Assembly (NCBI GenBank): GCA_910575055.1
Contig: CAJTDC010000008.1
Coordinates: 50,449 to 114,448, forward strand
Direction of reading: 5' to 3'
DNA length: 64,000 nt
Origin: Clostridia bacterium
GTDB lineage: Bacteria > Bacillota > Clostridia > Lachnospirales > Anaerotignaceae
Shown here piece by piece: positions 17,103 through 25,913 of this stretch; the first letter of the stretch is position 1; each line of letters begins with the position of its first letter. The notes under the pieces are model-generated. The model saw nothing but the letters and a program-made list of their open reading frames with translations. It had not been told where the DNA came from and did not search any database. Position numbers and translations under genes: made by a program.

Positions 17103-17227
17103 AATTTGCTCCTCAATAAAATATATTTAGGCTATTAAAAAAGGAAAACCTATCAACCCATTTTTATTTTCTATCTAATTAAGAAGCTGTTTTTCTTATT
17201 TATTTAGAAAAACAGCTTCTTGTATTG

Positions 17228-19462
17228 TTATATTTCTTCATAGAAAATCATTTCTTCAAATTCTTCCGATGATACTAATTCAGTATAAGAATATCCTTGT
17301 ATCACAGAACAGCCCATAGTTTTCAAAAATTTTACTTGTTTTTCTGATTGAATATGTTCTGCTATTATTTGTATTCCTAACTCTTTAGCAATATCAATAA
17401 TATTTTTTATAATGATGCGGTCTTTTTCTGTAGCATCTTCCTCAGGCAAAAATTCACCTGATAATTTAATACTATCTACAGAAACTCTTCTCATAATATC
17501 TAAAAAAGAATATCCATAACTAAAATCAGCTATAGAAATCATAAAACCATATTCTTTACATTCTTCAATAATTTTTGTATTTCTATCAATATCATCATAA
17601 ATTGCTGGTTCTGCTATTTCTAATATTATGAGAGAAGGTGAAATTTGACACCTTTCTACAATCGTTTTTAATTTATTTACAAAATCTGTTCTATGAATAT
17701 TTAATCTTGAAATACTAACAGTGATTGGAAGAGGTACAAGCCCTCTATCAATACAATCTTTTTGTTTTTTACAAACTTCTTCTAACAATATCATATCAAA
17801 CTCTAACAATATGCCTGCTGTTTTTAATACAGATATAAAATTTTCAGATATAATAGTGCCCTTTTGAGGATGTTTCCATACTGCAATTGCCTCTGCTCCA
17901 ATAAACTCTTTTTGTTCTGTATCAAATTGTATTTCAAAATAAGGAATAAATTCTTTATTTTGTATTGCTGTAAGTATATCTGACAGCAAATCATTATGAA
18001 GTGTAATTTGTTGTCTTAATTCTTTATCATAAAATAATATTTTTTCAGTATGAGATTTTTTTGCAATTTCCAACACTGCAATAGTATTTGGTAACATTGT
18101 TTCAAAATTTTCTTTTTCACTTAACAAATTAATGGCAGCAGAATAAGAAATGGTATCATTATAAATTGCTTCTCCTTCTCTTATTTTAATCTGACTTAAA
18201 TTTGTTATAATTTCTTGTATACGCCTTGTTGCTTCTGATTTATTTTTCTCTTTTAATAGAAGTCCAAAGTAATCTTCTTTCAATCTTGCTGCTATCTCTT
18301 CTTTTTCTAGTGATGTACCAATTATATCTGCTACTTCTTTTAAAATCTGACTTCCTTTTTCATAACCAAATGTATGATTTAATACATCAAAGTCATCTAT
18401 ACCAATCATAGCAAATATATAACCACTTTTGTTTTTACTTTTATTGATGTTTTCATAAAATTTTTGTACTCCCTGCTTATTTTCTAATGATGTAATGGTG
18501 TCTGTACCACCCACTACTTTTTTATCTCTTTTATGGCTTGCTATTATAATCGCTACTAAAAGTATAATGATAACATCAATAAGCAAAGCAAATTTTATTG
18601 CAATGTCTGTTACATTTTTCATAGAATATTTTCCTGCTGGTATTACAGAAATTAAATACCAATCATTCCATTCTAAAGGACGATACGACAAATAATTTAC
18701 ATTATTTTCTCCATTAACAAATCTTATAATACCTGTTTTTCCTTGTTTCATTTCTCGAGGTAATTTAGATAATTCACTAATAGAGTAAAACGCACTATTT
18801 CCTTCAAAGCTATTTTCATATTGAAATCCAAAAGGATAAACTTCCTCCTCTGGCAATACAACTGCTTCTCCTGTATTTTTCAAAATATAGTGTGCTCCTT
18901 CTTCTGCAAATAATGTTGTTGTCATAATCTGAGAAAAATCTTCTGCTTGATATACTCCTGTTAAAGCACCAATCAATTTTTGTTTTTGTGTAACAGGTAC
19001 AGATATTGTTAATATATTTTCTCCTGTATCTGTTGTAGTAACATCTGATATTACAATATTGTTTCTTTTTACTCTGGCAATAATTGTAACTTGTTTTCCT
19101 TGTTCTCCGTCAGAATTTCTCATATTGCCTTCCATATCAATCAAAAGTACTTTATTATATTGTTCATCTTGTGCTAGCATTTCAATATCTTCTATATTTT
19201 TTTGTGAAAAAATATCTTCTTCTTTTCCTATTATACTTGCTGCTTCTCTGAGTTTTTCTATATCACTAGAAATTTTTTCTGATACTAAATTAGCTCCTTC
19301 TTGTGAAATTTCATTTAATAATATTTCATTGTTTTTTTCTAACGCCATTCCCATATAATAAATGGAAAGCCTTGTAACAACCGCTACTAAAGCAATAACA
19401 ACTATCATAGCATAAATGAAAAATCTATTTTCTTTTTTTAAAAATTTATTTAAAAATTTCAT
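17228..19462 (-). CDS. Membrane sensor with degenerate GGDEF and EAL domains
   Basis: The 744-residue protein has a membrane helix near 15-35, an extracellular dCache-like sensor (about 40-285), a second helix near 290-308, a GGDEF-type domain (about 330-480) and an EAL-type domain (about 490-735). The GGDEF signature is K-E-D-Y-F (395-399), so cyclase activity is unlikely. In EAL, E524, K666 and E702 are kept, but the metal asparagine is S585 and the first aspartate of DDFG is A645. It probably binds c-di-GMP or signals by contact rather than making or degrading it. The ATG at 19462 follows AGGTGA. It starts just after fapA ends, in one operon. Confidence 0.85.
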   Translation of the reverse strand: MKFLNKFLKKENRFFIYAMIVVIALVAVVTRLSIYYMGMALEKNNEILLNEISQEGANLVSEKISSDIEKLREAASIIGKEEDIFSQKNIEDIEMLAQDEQYNKVLLIDMEGNMRNSDGEQGKQVTIIARVKRNNIVISDVTTTDTGENILTISVPVTQKQKLIGALTGVYQAEDFSQIMTTTLFAEEGAHYILKNTGEAVVLPEEEVYPFGFQYENSFEGNSAFYSISELSKLPREMKQGKTGIIRFVNGENNVNYLSYRPLEWNDWYLISVIPAGKYSMKNVTDIAIKFALLIDVIIILLVAIIIASHKRDKKVVGGTDTITSLENKQGVQKFYENINKSKNKSGYIFAMIGIDDFDVLNHTFGYEKGSQILKEVADIIGTSLEKEEIAARLKEDYFGLLLKEKNKSEATRRIQEIITNLSQIKIREGEAIYNDTISYSAAINLLSEKENFETMLPNTIAVLEIAKKSHTEKILFYDKELRQQITLHNDLLSDILTAIQNKEFIPYFEIQFDTEQKEFIGAEAIAVWKHPQKGTIISENFISVLKTAGILLEFDMILLEEVCKKQKDCIDRGLVPLPITVSISRLNIHRTDFVNKLKTIVERCQISPSLIILEIAEPAIYDDIDRNTKIIEECKEYGFMISIADFSYGYSFLDIMRRVSVDSIKLSGEFLPEEDATEKDRIIIKNIIDIAKELGIQIIAEHIQSEKQVKFLKTMGCSVIQGYSYTELVSSEEFEEMIFYEEI

Positions 19463-19479
19463 TTTTTTCACCTAATTCC

Positions 19480-21087
19480 TTAATATTTAATTTTCCATTT
19501 TCCTTCTATTTTCCTAACAGAACATTTTTGTTTTAATTCTTTATTATGATAGTTTCTATTTTCCATTAAAATTGTTACATTAGGATATAATTGTTTTTCT
19601 ATATAAATTCCTATTGTGGCACTTTTCTTTATTTCTGCAAGGCGTGCTTCTAATTGAACTAATTTTGTTTCTAAACGTTTTTCTGCCATTCTTGCTTGGA
19701 ATAACGCTACTTTTGCCTCCTCTAATTTTTCTAAATCTTTTGATTTTGCTTTTCTTTCTTGTTCTTCTACTGTTTTTTGACACTCTCTCCATTCTTTTTT
19801 TGCTTCAGTAATGTCTTTTACTAATTCTTTTGGATAACTCACTTCTAACTTTGTTAAATTGTATGCAGCATTTCCTACTTCTGCTGCTAAAATTTCTACT
19901 GCTTTTGCTTTTCCACCAATAATAAATCCATATTTTCCAGAGAGTTTTATTTTCTGTTCTGACTCTATATTAGAATTTAACACATAATCTGCATAAATAT
20001 TTTTCTTAGCAAAAACATTGGCGTGTTCAATAAATAAAGCACTTACTTCTCCTCTTGCTTCAATCTCTGTCAATCCACTTCCTTTAATTCCTCCACGCAC
20101 TACAATGTCACTACTAGAAGACAATTTTGCATCTTCTACAACGCCATCTACAATAATATTACCACTTGCTTTCACTTTAAAGCCAGAATGAACATTTCCT
20201 TTTACATAAATAGAACCAATAAAATTGAGATTTCCTGTTGTACCATCTACATCATTTACAACCATTACTTTATTGATAGAAATTTTATTATTTTTAAATT
20301 GAATTTCTCCTTCTGCACACGCTATAATCAATGTTTCTGCTCCATCTTCTACTAATTTAGTATCTTTTCCTGCATCAACTCTTGGTTTTATACCTGCTTT
20401 GCCTTGAATAACTTTTCCAAAAACATCAATACCATCTTTTCCTGCTGTAGGTTTTGTAATTCTGCATAATATATCATTTTCTTTTGCTTGTTCCACATGC
20501 GTTAATTCTTTATAGTCTGCAATGCCAGTAACAGGGTCAACTTTAGGCATCCACTTTTGTTCTGCATTAAATTGAAATTCTGCCTTGCCATCTTCTCCTT
20601 CAATCGCAGGTATTCCTTCTGCAATAATAAAATGAGTATTATATACTGGAGCTCTTGACAAACGTTTTACGTAAGCTTCTTTTATACCATATGTTACACC
20701 ACATTCCTCCAATATATTAGAAATCATTTCAGGAGGTATTTTTTTCCCTCTTATTTTTGGCTGTGTAATATAAATTCCCATTCTAACATTGTTTTCATCA
20801 AAATCAACTTTTACAGTAGAGTCTGGTGGTGCTCCAAATACCATACTTCTTTTTGCTTCAAAATCTTTTTTGTTTTCTTTTATGATAGGTACTTTTTTGC
20901 TTTCTATTTCTTGTAAAGCTAAATTAAAAAATTCTTTTACTGTTACCCTTTCGTATTTTTCAAAATCAACTTCAACTTCTGGTGTTTTTGCCATCAACGC
21001 TTTGATTTCATCATGAGATAATTCTACACGTTGTACATTACTAGCTTCTTGCAACATACATTCTAACAGGCTTTGTCCTTCACTCAT
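19480..21087 (-). CDS. FapA / DUF342 family polymer-forming protein
   Basis: The 535-residue protein is a DUF342/FapA member. The N-terminal part runs to about 200. The central beta-helical region (about 200-400) has the hallmark repeats 'DGIDVFGKVI', 'VNDVDGTTGNLNFIGSIYVKGNV' split over the repeat, and 'GNIIVDGVVEDAKLSSSSDIVVRGGI' likewise. A coiled coil (about 420-490) and a short tail follow. FapA proteins are named for flagellar assembly in Vibrio, but the wider family is linked to polymer scaffolds and cyclic-di-GMP contexts. No flagellar genes are here. The ATG at 21087 lies about 70 bases after the promoter, and the gene is followed 17 bases later by the GGDEF-EAL start. Confidence 0.85.
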   Translation of the reverse strand: MSEGQSLLECMLQEASNVQRVELSHDEIKALMAKTPEVEVDFEKYERVTVKEFFNLALQEIESKKVPIIKENKKDFEAKRSMVFGAPPDSTVKVDFDENNVRMGIYITQPKIRGKKIPPEMISNILEECGVTYGIKEAYVKRLSRAPVYNTHFIIAEGIPAIEGEDGKAEFQFNAEQKWMPKVDPVTGIADYKELTHVEQAKENDILCRITKPTAGKDGIDVFGKVIQGKAGIKPRVDAGKDTKLVEDGAETLIIACAEGEIQFKNNKISINKVMVVNDVDGTTGNLNFIGSIYVKGNVHSGFKVKASGNIIVDGVVEDAKLSSSSDIVVRGGIKGSGLTEIEARGEVSALFIEHANVFAKKNIYADYVLNSNIESEQKIKLSGKYGFIIGGKAKAVEILAAEVGNAAYNLTKLEVSYPKELVKDITEAKKEWRECQKTVEEQERKAKSKDLEKLEEAKVALFQARMAEKRLETKLVQLEARLAEIKKSATIGIYIEKQLYPNVTILMENRNYHNKELKQKCSVRKIEGKWKIKY

Positions 21088-21162
21088 ATTTATTCACGCC
21101 TTTCTTACCTCATTTTTTGCGGCTTACTTTTGTTTTATTGCTCCTCCTTGTTTTTATATTTC

Positions 21163-21191
21163 AGTATATCACAACCATAGTAACATTTCAA
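21163..21191 (-). promoter_or_regulatory. Promoter of the fapA-like/GGDEF-EAL operon
   Basis: On the minus strand TTGAAA (21186-21191) and TATACT (21163-21168) are 17 bases apart. The predicted leader of about 70 bases contains an orphan AAGGAGGAG site with no start codon in range. Confidence 0.65.
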
Positions 21192-21332
21192 TAAAAAATG
21201 CTTCCCTTTGTCTTTAAATTTTGTTTAAAAATCTACTTTGTGTTTCTGAAATTGTTTACAAAAAATATATACCATTACCTTTTTTATTTTATAAGATTTT
21301 TTAAATTACTAAATATGTACAAATTATATTTC

Positions 21333-21370
21333 AAAAGTGAAAGGCAACCATATGGCTGCCTTTCACTTTT
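21333..21370 (-). terminator. Terminator after the sigma/anti-sigma operon
   Basis: AAAAGTGAAAGGCA (21333-21346) and TGCCTTTCACTTTT (21357-21370) form a perfect 14-bp stem. It lies directly after the stop of the minus-strand membrane protein gene. The region 21192-21332 upstream of it is AT-rich and holds nothing I can name. Confidence 0.85.
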
Positions 21371-21372
21371 TA

Positions 21373-22134
21373 TTATTCTTCTATTCTTCTATCCAAAAAA
21401 ATGGGCTCTACTATTTTTTCCCCTTTTTCTAAATTTACCTTTTCTCCTTGTGTTTGTAAATCATATTGAGCTGCTTCTGTTTTTTCTAAATCATTTTTTA
21501 CTTCTGTATTATAAATAGTTTCCTTTTTTTCTGACTCTGGTGTTTTTTCTTGTTCTTCATTGATATTAACTTTTAATTCTGTTTCATACTGCTTTTGTTT
21601 TTTATTTTCTTTTTTATATGCAACAAAATTATCATCTTCTGACCTTAATAAATCAATACCCAATTTCAGCAAAACAATAACAACTAGTAATGTTGGTACT
21701 TTACTTAGTATAATATAACAAAACCAAAATATTCTACCAAATATATTTGTAAAATAACCTATAATATTATATATAAAAGTATATACAGCCAAAAAGATAC
21801 AAAACAGCCCTATTAATTTTTTGCTTCTAAAAAACATTGGTTCTGCTTCTTCCTGCCAAAAAATTTTTAATTTTTCATAAAATTCTATATCTGTTTGGTA
21901 TCTTTCTTCTTTTGTATCACTTTTATAACGGAATACATCAAAAAAACTATAGCACCATACCACAGGTAATATACAGCTAACAATTTCAAAACCTCCCCTT
22001 GTCAAAAAAATCAAACCTATAGGAGCTAAAAACAATGACATCAAAAATACACCTTTTTTTAACATACCTAAATACATATGGCTCATACCAGGTACCATAG
22101 CAAATAAAAACATAAATAATTTATTTTTCTCCAT
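21373..22134 (-). CDS. Membrane protein of the ECF sigma operon, function unknown
   Basis: The 253-residue protein has two N-terminal hydrophobic segments (about 5-60), with 'FAMVPGMSHMYLGMLKKG' like that in TM2-type proteins. A charged segment follows, then two more helices (about 105-165), then a long acidic/lysine-rich cytosolic tail (about 170-253). It overlaps the anti-sigma gene by 14 bases and is therefore a third member of the sigma operon. It may help sense an envelope signal, but this is inference from position only. Confidence 0.7.
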   Translation of the reverse strand: MEKNKLFMFLFAMVPGMSHMYLGMLKKGVFLMSLFLAPIGLIFLTRGGFEIVSCILPVVWCYSFFDVFRYKSDTKEERYQTDIEFYEKLKIFWQEEAEPMFFRSKKLIGLFCIFLAVYTFIYNIIGYFTNIFGRIFWFCYIILSKVPTLLVVIVLLKLGIDLLRSEDDNFVAYKKENKKQKQYETELKVNINEEQEKTPESEKKETIYNTEVKNDLEKTEAAQYDLQTQGEKVNLEKGEKIVEPIFLDRRIEE

Positions 22135-22588
22135 AAGGTATCTTCTCCCTCCTATCTAATTTGTCTAAAATTTGTTGATATTTTTGTAATACATTATGCA
22201 ATGTATTTTGATTTTGCCAGCTAAGTCTTTCTAATTCTTCCTCAAAACGCTCTACTGTATCATATTGTTGTGCCATTGTTGTCCATGAAAATGCACCAGA
22301 TGTCCAAAGTATCATTGCAATACAAGCTGCTGCTACTGCTGTGCCAAATCTTTTATGTGCTAACAAAGCTGTTTTATGCCTCACTTTTTTTATCACACGT
22401 TTTGCAACACTCTCTTCTATTTCTAATAATGTTATTTTTTCCATTTCTACTAAATATTGTTCTAAGCATCTATCACAAAAAGAAAGATGTTCGGATAATT
22501 CCAGCCTTTGCATTTCATCTGCCTTTTCTGTTACTAATAGAAAAAAGCCTTCTGCTGTGATATGTCCATTTTGATTAAAAATAGTCAT
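22121..22588 (-). CDS. Zinc-type anti-sigma factor (ZAS), membrane-anchored
   Basis: The 155-residue protein carries the ZAS motif H34-x3-C38-x2-C41 ('EHLSFCDRCLEQ') and one membrane helix near 83-98. A C-terminal extracytoplasmic coiled segment follows. It should hold the sigma factor encoded just upstream. Its ATG overlaps the sigma stop (ATGA), which indicates tight coupling. Release by regulated proteolysis or zinc/redox change is known for the family but not shown here. Confidence 0.87.
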   Translation of the reverse strand: MTIFNQNGHITAEGFFLLVTEKADEMQRLELSEHLSFCDRCLEQYLVEMEKITLLEIEESVAKRVIKKVRHKTALLAHKRFGTAVAAACIAMILWTSGAFSWTTMAQQYDTVERFEEELERLSWQNQNTLHNVLQKYQQILDKLDRREKIPYGEK

Positions 22589-23088
22589 TCATTTTCCTCC
22601 TCCTTCTTCATTTTTTGCTGCAATATTTTTTTACTGCGATAAATTTGTGTTTGTACTGTTTTCTGAGGACGCTGTAGTATTTTTGCAATTTCACAAATAG
22701 ATTTTCCTTCTAAAAAATACATAAAACTAACCATTTTATAAGGTTCTTGTAAATTTAAAATGTATTTTTTGATTTTTTGCATACCTTCTTTCTGTAAGTA
22801 TATTATTTCAGGTAAAGGAGATGGGTCCTTTTCTCCTTCACCAATTTCAATACGTTCTTTACGAAAATATGCACTTTTTAAATAATCTTTTGCTTTGTTT
22901 GTTGCAATACGAGCTAACCATGGTTTTACAGTTTCTATTTGACAACTTTCTTTGTGGGTATAAGCGGAAAGAAATGTTTCTTGTGTTAAATTTTGTGCTT
23001 CGTGATAATCATGCACCATTTGATAACAGATGGTAAATATTAGCTTTTCATATTGTTCTATGCTTTTTTGCCATTGTTCTGTTGTCAT
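22585..23088 (-). CDS. ECF RNA polymerase sigma factor
   Basis: The 167-residue sigma-70 family protein has region 2 'EAQNLTQETFLSAYTHKE' near 45-65 and region 4 'LQEPYKMVSFMYFLEGKSICEIAKILQRPQKTVQTQIYRSKKIL' split near 110-158, and it lacks regions 1 and 3. The start at 23088 is preferred because AGGGGG precedes it; an earlier in-frame start has none. It forms an operon with its anti-sigma factor and a membrane protein. Targets are unknown. A weak ECF-like site about 60-90 bases upstream (TGAAGT, 17 bases, CGTT) may be autoregulatory. Confidence 0.9.
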   Translation of the reverse strand: MTTEQWQKSIEQYEKLIFTICYQMVHDYHEAQNLTQETFLSAYTHKESCQIETVKPWLARIATNKAKDYLKSAYFRKERIEIGEGEKDPSPLPEIIYLQKEGMQKIKKYILNLQEPYKMVSFMYFLEGKSICEIAKILQRPQKTVQTQIYRSKKILQQKMKKEEENE

Positions 23089-23222
23089 CTTTCTGCATTC
23101 CCCCTTTCTGTCAAATATTAGAACCATATTTTTATTTGCATCCTTATAAAATAAAACGACAGAAAGAGTAAAAAAACTTCAAAAAAATAAAACTTTCTAA
23201 AATTAATTTTTTAAAATTTTTA

Positions 23223-23915
23223 TCACAGCAGTATTTTTTTAGGACAAAAATGAATACTATCACAGGATACCAAATCATAAAAAATCATATGTTGTTTTCC
23301 TAACAAACTATTTTTCCAATATTGTTCTCCATGTAAATGAGCATAATATAAATGTGTTACAGGATATTTTTTTAATATTTTTAAAAAATCTGAATTTTCT
23401 TTTTTATCGTTTGTAGGCGGAAAATGGAGCAGTACAATAATTTGTTCTGCTCCTTTTTTCATAGCATCCTCTAAAGACAATTTTAATCTTATTACTTCTC
23501 TATGATATATTTTTTCATATTGTGGTGTAAAAAAACTATCATTAGGACAAATCCAGCCTCTTGTACCACAAATAAAAACATTATGATATTTTACACTATT
23601 ATTACGTAAAAATATAATGTTGTGATACATTTTTTGTATTTTAGAAATATTACTCCACCAATAATCATGATTTCCACAAATACAAATTTTTTTTCCTGGC
23701 AATGTTTCTATAAAATCAAAATCTGGTTTTGTTTGTTCTATTGTCATTCCCCAAGAAATATCTCCTAAAAGCAATACAGTATCTTGTTGCTGTATACATT
23801 CTCTCCAATTTTTTTCTATTTTCTGAATATGGTTTTTCCATTCTTCTCCAAATTTATCCATTGTTTTATTTACCCCAAATCCTAAATGTAAATCTCCTAT
23901 GGCAAATAATGCCAT
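23223..23915 (-). CDS. Calcineurin-like metallophosphoesterase
   Basis: The 230-residue protein shows the phosphoesterase metal motifs in order: 'IGDLHLG' (D-x-H), 'LLLGDISWG' (GD), 'ICGNHDYWW' (GNHD), 'LLHFPPTND' (H), and 'YYAHLHGEQ' (GHxH-like, with A replacing G). The Firmicute group with this pattern is usually annotated as a conserved phosphohydrolase of unknown substrate. The ATG at 23915 lies after AAAGGAGGT and partly within the end of the lipoprotein gene region, so the two are likely co-transcribed. Confidence 0.85.
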   Translation of the reverse strand: MALFAIGDLHLGFGVNKTMDKFGEEWKNHIQKIEKNWRECIQQQDTVLLLGDISWGMTIEQTKPDFDFIETLPGKKICICGNHDYWWSNISKIQKMYHNIIFLRNNSVKYHNVFICGTRGWICPNDSFFTPQYEKIYHREVIRLKLSLEDAMKKGAEQIIVLLHFPPTNDKKENSDFLKILKKYPVTHLYYAHLHGEQYWKNSLLGKQHMIFYDLVSCDSIHFCPKKILL

Positions 23916-23932
23916 ATTGCTACCTCCTTTCA

Positions 23933-24883
23933 TTATTCTGTTTGTTCAATATAATTTTGATAAAATGTATTATTTATGATATGCCTAATTTTTTCTAATT
24001 CAATACTGTATTGATAATAATTTTTATCATCAATATATATCATTACTAATTTATTATCCCATAAATACCAGTCAAACACACGTTTTTCCCATAATACTTC
24101 TGCTCCTTCTTCTCCTTCTGTAAAAAACGTTCTTCTATTATTATTTTTTAATATTTCTAGTATTTCATCTCTCATATAATTTGTATTTTCCAATACTTTG
24201 CTAAAAGGCGGTGTTTCCTTTTGATAATATGGTATTGGTGTAAACTGGTCTATTTCTAATAATGTTAATAGTGCATCAAAATCTGTAATCATTTCATTTA
24301 GCTGAAGTAGTCTATTTTCTACTAGGCTAATTGTTGTTCCTACTGCACCATAATTTACAGCACTACCCAATGTCGAAATGCTTTCTTCATATAATACACT
24401 CACTATTTTTTGATTTGCTGTTTGAACTCTATAGTATGTTGTAATTACTTTAGGTTCTCTTTTACTTTCTCCCTCTGTTGCAGTAGAAACAGCATTTTGC
24501 TCTGCAAAAAAATTAGTAGAACCTTCTCTTAAAAGTATTGTTTTAGCAATATCACTATTCACCTTTTCCAGTAAAATTTCTTGTTCTGTATCTTCTGGTA
24601 AAATGCTAACGCTATCAATTTGAGGATAATATACTTCTGTTGTATTATTTCCGTCTGCTCCTACTAAATAATATCCCTTTTTAATATCATAATTTAATTT
24701 TTCTGTTGAAATAGCTTTACTTTCTGTTTGTGTAAAATAAGGCATATTCAAAGTATCTAGTGGATTGTTATTTTGTATTTCACTTTCTACTACATTTTGT
24801 TGTTGCTGTTGTGAACCACACCCTATCATACCAAATGGCATAGCAACACAAGCCGTTATTAATAATGCACTTACTCTTTTCAT
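23933..24883 (-). CDS. Lipoprotein of unknown function
   Basis: The 316-residue protein has a lipoprotein signal peptide with C22 in 'MIGCGS', then a glutamine run (QQQQQ), so it should be anchored on the outer face of the membrane. The rest has no motif I recognise. It contains a mixed alpha/beta stretch with a polar segment (about 120-150, 'STATEGES'). It lies between relQ and the phosphoesterase, in the same direction and with short gaps, so it may belong to that operon. Confidence 0.75.
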   Translation of the reverse strand: MKRVSALLITACVAMPFGMIGCGSQQQQQNVVESEIQNNNPLDTLNMPYFTQTESKAISTEKLNYDIKKGYYLVGADGNNTTEVYYPQIDSVSILPEDTEQEILLEKVNSDIAKTILLREGSTNFFAEQNAVSTATEGESKREPKVITTYYRVQTANQKIVSVLYEESISTLGSAVNYGAVGTTISLVENRLLQLNEMITDFDALLTLLEIDQFTPIPYYQKETPPFSKVLENTNYMRDEILEILKNNNRRTFFTEGEEGAEVLWEKRVFDWYLWDNKLVMIYIDDKNYYQYSIELEKIRHIINNTFYQNYIEQTE

Positions 24884-24903
24884 AAAAATTCCTTTCTGCC
24901 TTT

Positions 24904-25701
24904 CTAAATACGATATAATTCTGCCATAATATTTAATTTTTCATTAAACTCTCTCAATTTATCTACATCATCTGCCTCCCATAAATCTATAAATTCCTTA
25001 TTGATTTTATTCATATCATCTAATTTTGCCACAAAATATAAATTTTGTATATTCTCTAATATATTATTTACTAAATTTTGTTTAATTTCATTTAATTGTT
25101 GTGCATTGATAATTTCTCCTCTTATAGTAGACATTTCTGTATCTAAACGAAATGCTGCATCTGCACAATTTGTTAGTCTTTCTTGTATAGAGTCTGGTAT
25201 ATTTCCACTATATTTATATCTTAAAGAATGCTCTGCTGTTGCCCAAAAATTCATAGCAAGCGTTCTAATTTGTATTTCTGCCATCACTTCTTTATAACCA
25301 AAAGCCGTATTCAAAGGATATTTTATAATAATATGATAACTCTGGTAACCACTTGGCTTTTTATTTTTTACATAATCTTTTTCTTCTACAATTTCCATAT
25401 CTCGTCCATTTCTCATTTTTATCATATCAATTACTTTATAAATATCTTCTACAAATTGACATAATATTCTAATACCTGCAATATCTTCGATTTCTTGTTC
25501 CATTTTTTCATAAGAAACTTGTTTTCTTGCAATTTTATCCATAATACTTGCTGCTTTTTTTACTCTGCCTGAAACACTTTCTATAGGACAATAAACACCT
25601 AAATTTTTACATTCTTTTTGTATACTATGAAATTTTACAAGCAATTCCTCTACTGTTTGTTGATAAGGATAAAGCAGTTCTTTCCAATTTATTACTTCCA
25701 T
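24904..25701 (-). CDS. Small alarmone synthetase, RelQ/YjbM-like (p)ppGpp synthetase
   Basis: This synthetase-only protein makes (p)ppGpp from ATP and GDP/GTP and lacks a hydrolase domain. With the ATG at 25701 (after GGAGGTGC) it has 265 residues. Family motifs are 'SVSGRVKKAASI', 'IEDIAGIRI' (catalytic aspartate region), 'KKPSGYQSYHIIIKY', and 'AEIQIRTLAMNFWATAEHSLRYK' split near 145-168. The upstream in-frame extension of 30 codons is not preceded by a ribosome site. RelP versus RelQ is not resolved; the length and C-terminal helices fit RelQ. Confidence 0.9.
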   Translation of the reverse strand: MEVINWKELLYPYQQTVEELLVKFHSIQKECKNLGVYCPIESVSGRVKKAASIMDKIARKQVSYEKMEQEIEDIAGIRILCQFVEDIYKVIDMIKMRNGRDMEIVEEKDYVKNKKPSGYQSYHIIIKYPLNTAFGYKEVMAEIQIRTLAMNFWATAEHSLRYKYSGNIPDSIQERLTNCADAAFRLDTEMSTIRGEIINAQQLNEIKQNLVNNILENIQNLYFVAKLDDMNKINKEFIDLWEADDVDKLREFNEKLNIMAELYRI

Positions 25702-25762
25702 TATTAAAGCACCTCCATGGCGAAAACTTGTTCTTTTATTTTCGTCGTCACTGTCTACATTT

Positions 25763-25791
25763 ATTTTACAACATATTCTCAAAAAAGCCAA
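25763..25791 (-). promoter_or_regulatory. Promoter of the alarmone synthetase gene
   Basis: On the minus strand TTGGCT (25786-25791) and TAAAAT (25763-25768) are 17 bases apart. Confidence 0.5.
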
Positions 25792-25816
25792 TACAAAGCC
25801 TAAACTTGTGTTTATA

Positions 25817-25845
25817 TTGATTTTTTTTTTTATATATTTTATAAT
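25817..25845 (+). promoter_or_regulatory. Promoter of the ROK kinase gene
   Basis: TTGATT (25817-25822) and TATAAT (25840-25845) are 17 bases apart, about 70 bases upstream of the start codon. Confidence 0.6.
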
Positions 25846-25913
25846 AAAAATAAGGGGAGATACAATTTTACATTATTACTATATTATGTATTAACAGGGA
25901 AGGAGCAAAAAAT

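Noticed and set aside
21125..21160. Orphan AAGGAGGAG in the fapA leader as a sign of a leader peptide
   Set aside because: No ATG, GTG or TTG start at proper spacing follows it.
21198..21518. 106-residue plus-strand hydrophobic frame
   Set aside because: It crosses a strong terminator hairpin and the end of the membrane protein gene, with no ribosome site.
22270..22574. Overlapping plus-strand frames over the anti-sigma gene
   Set aside because: The minus-strand protein has a clear ZAS motif and ATGA coupling; the plus frames have no support.
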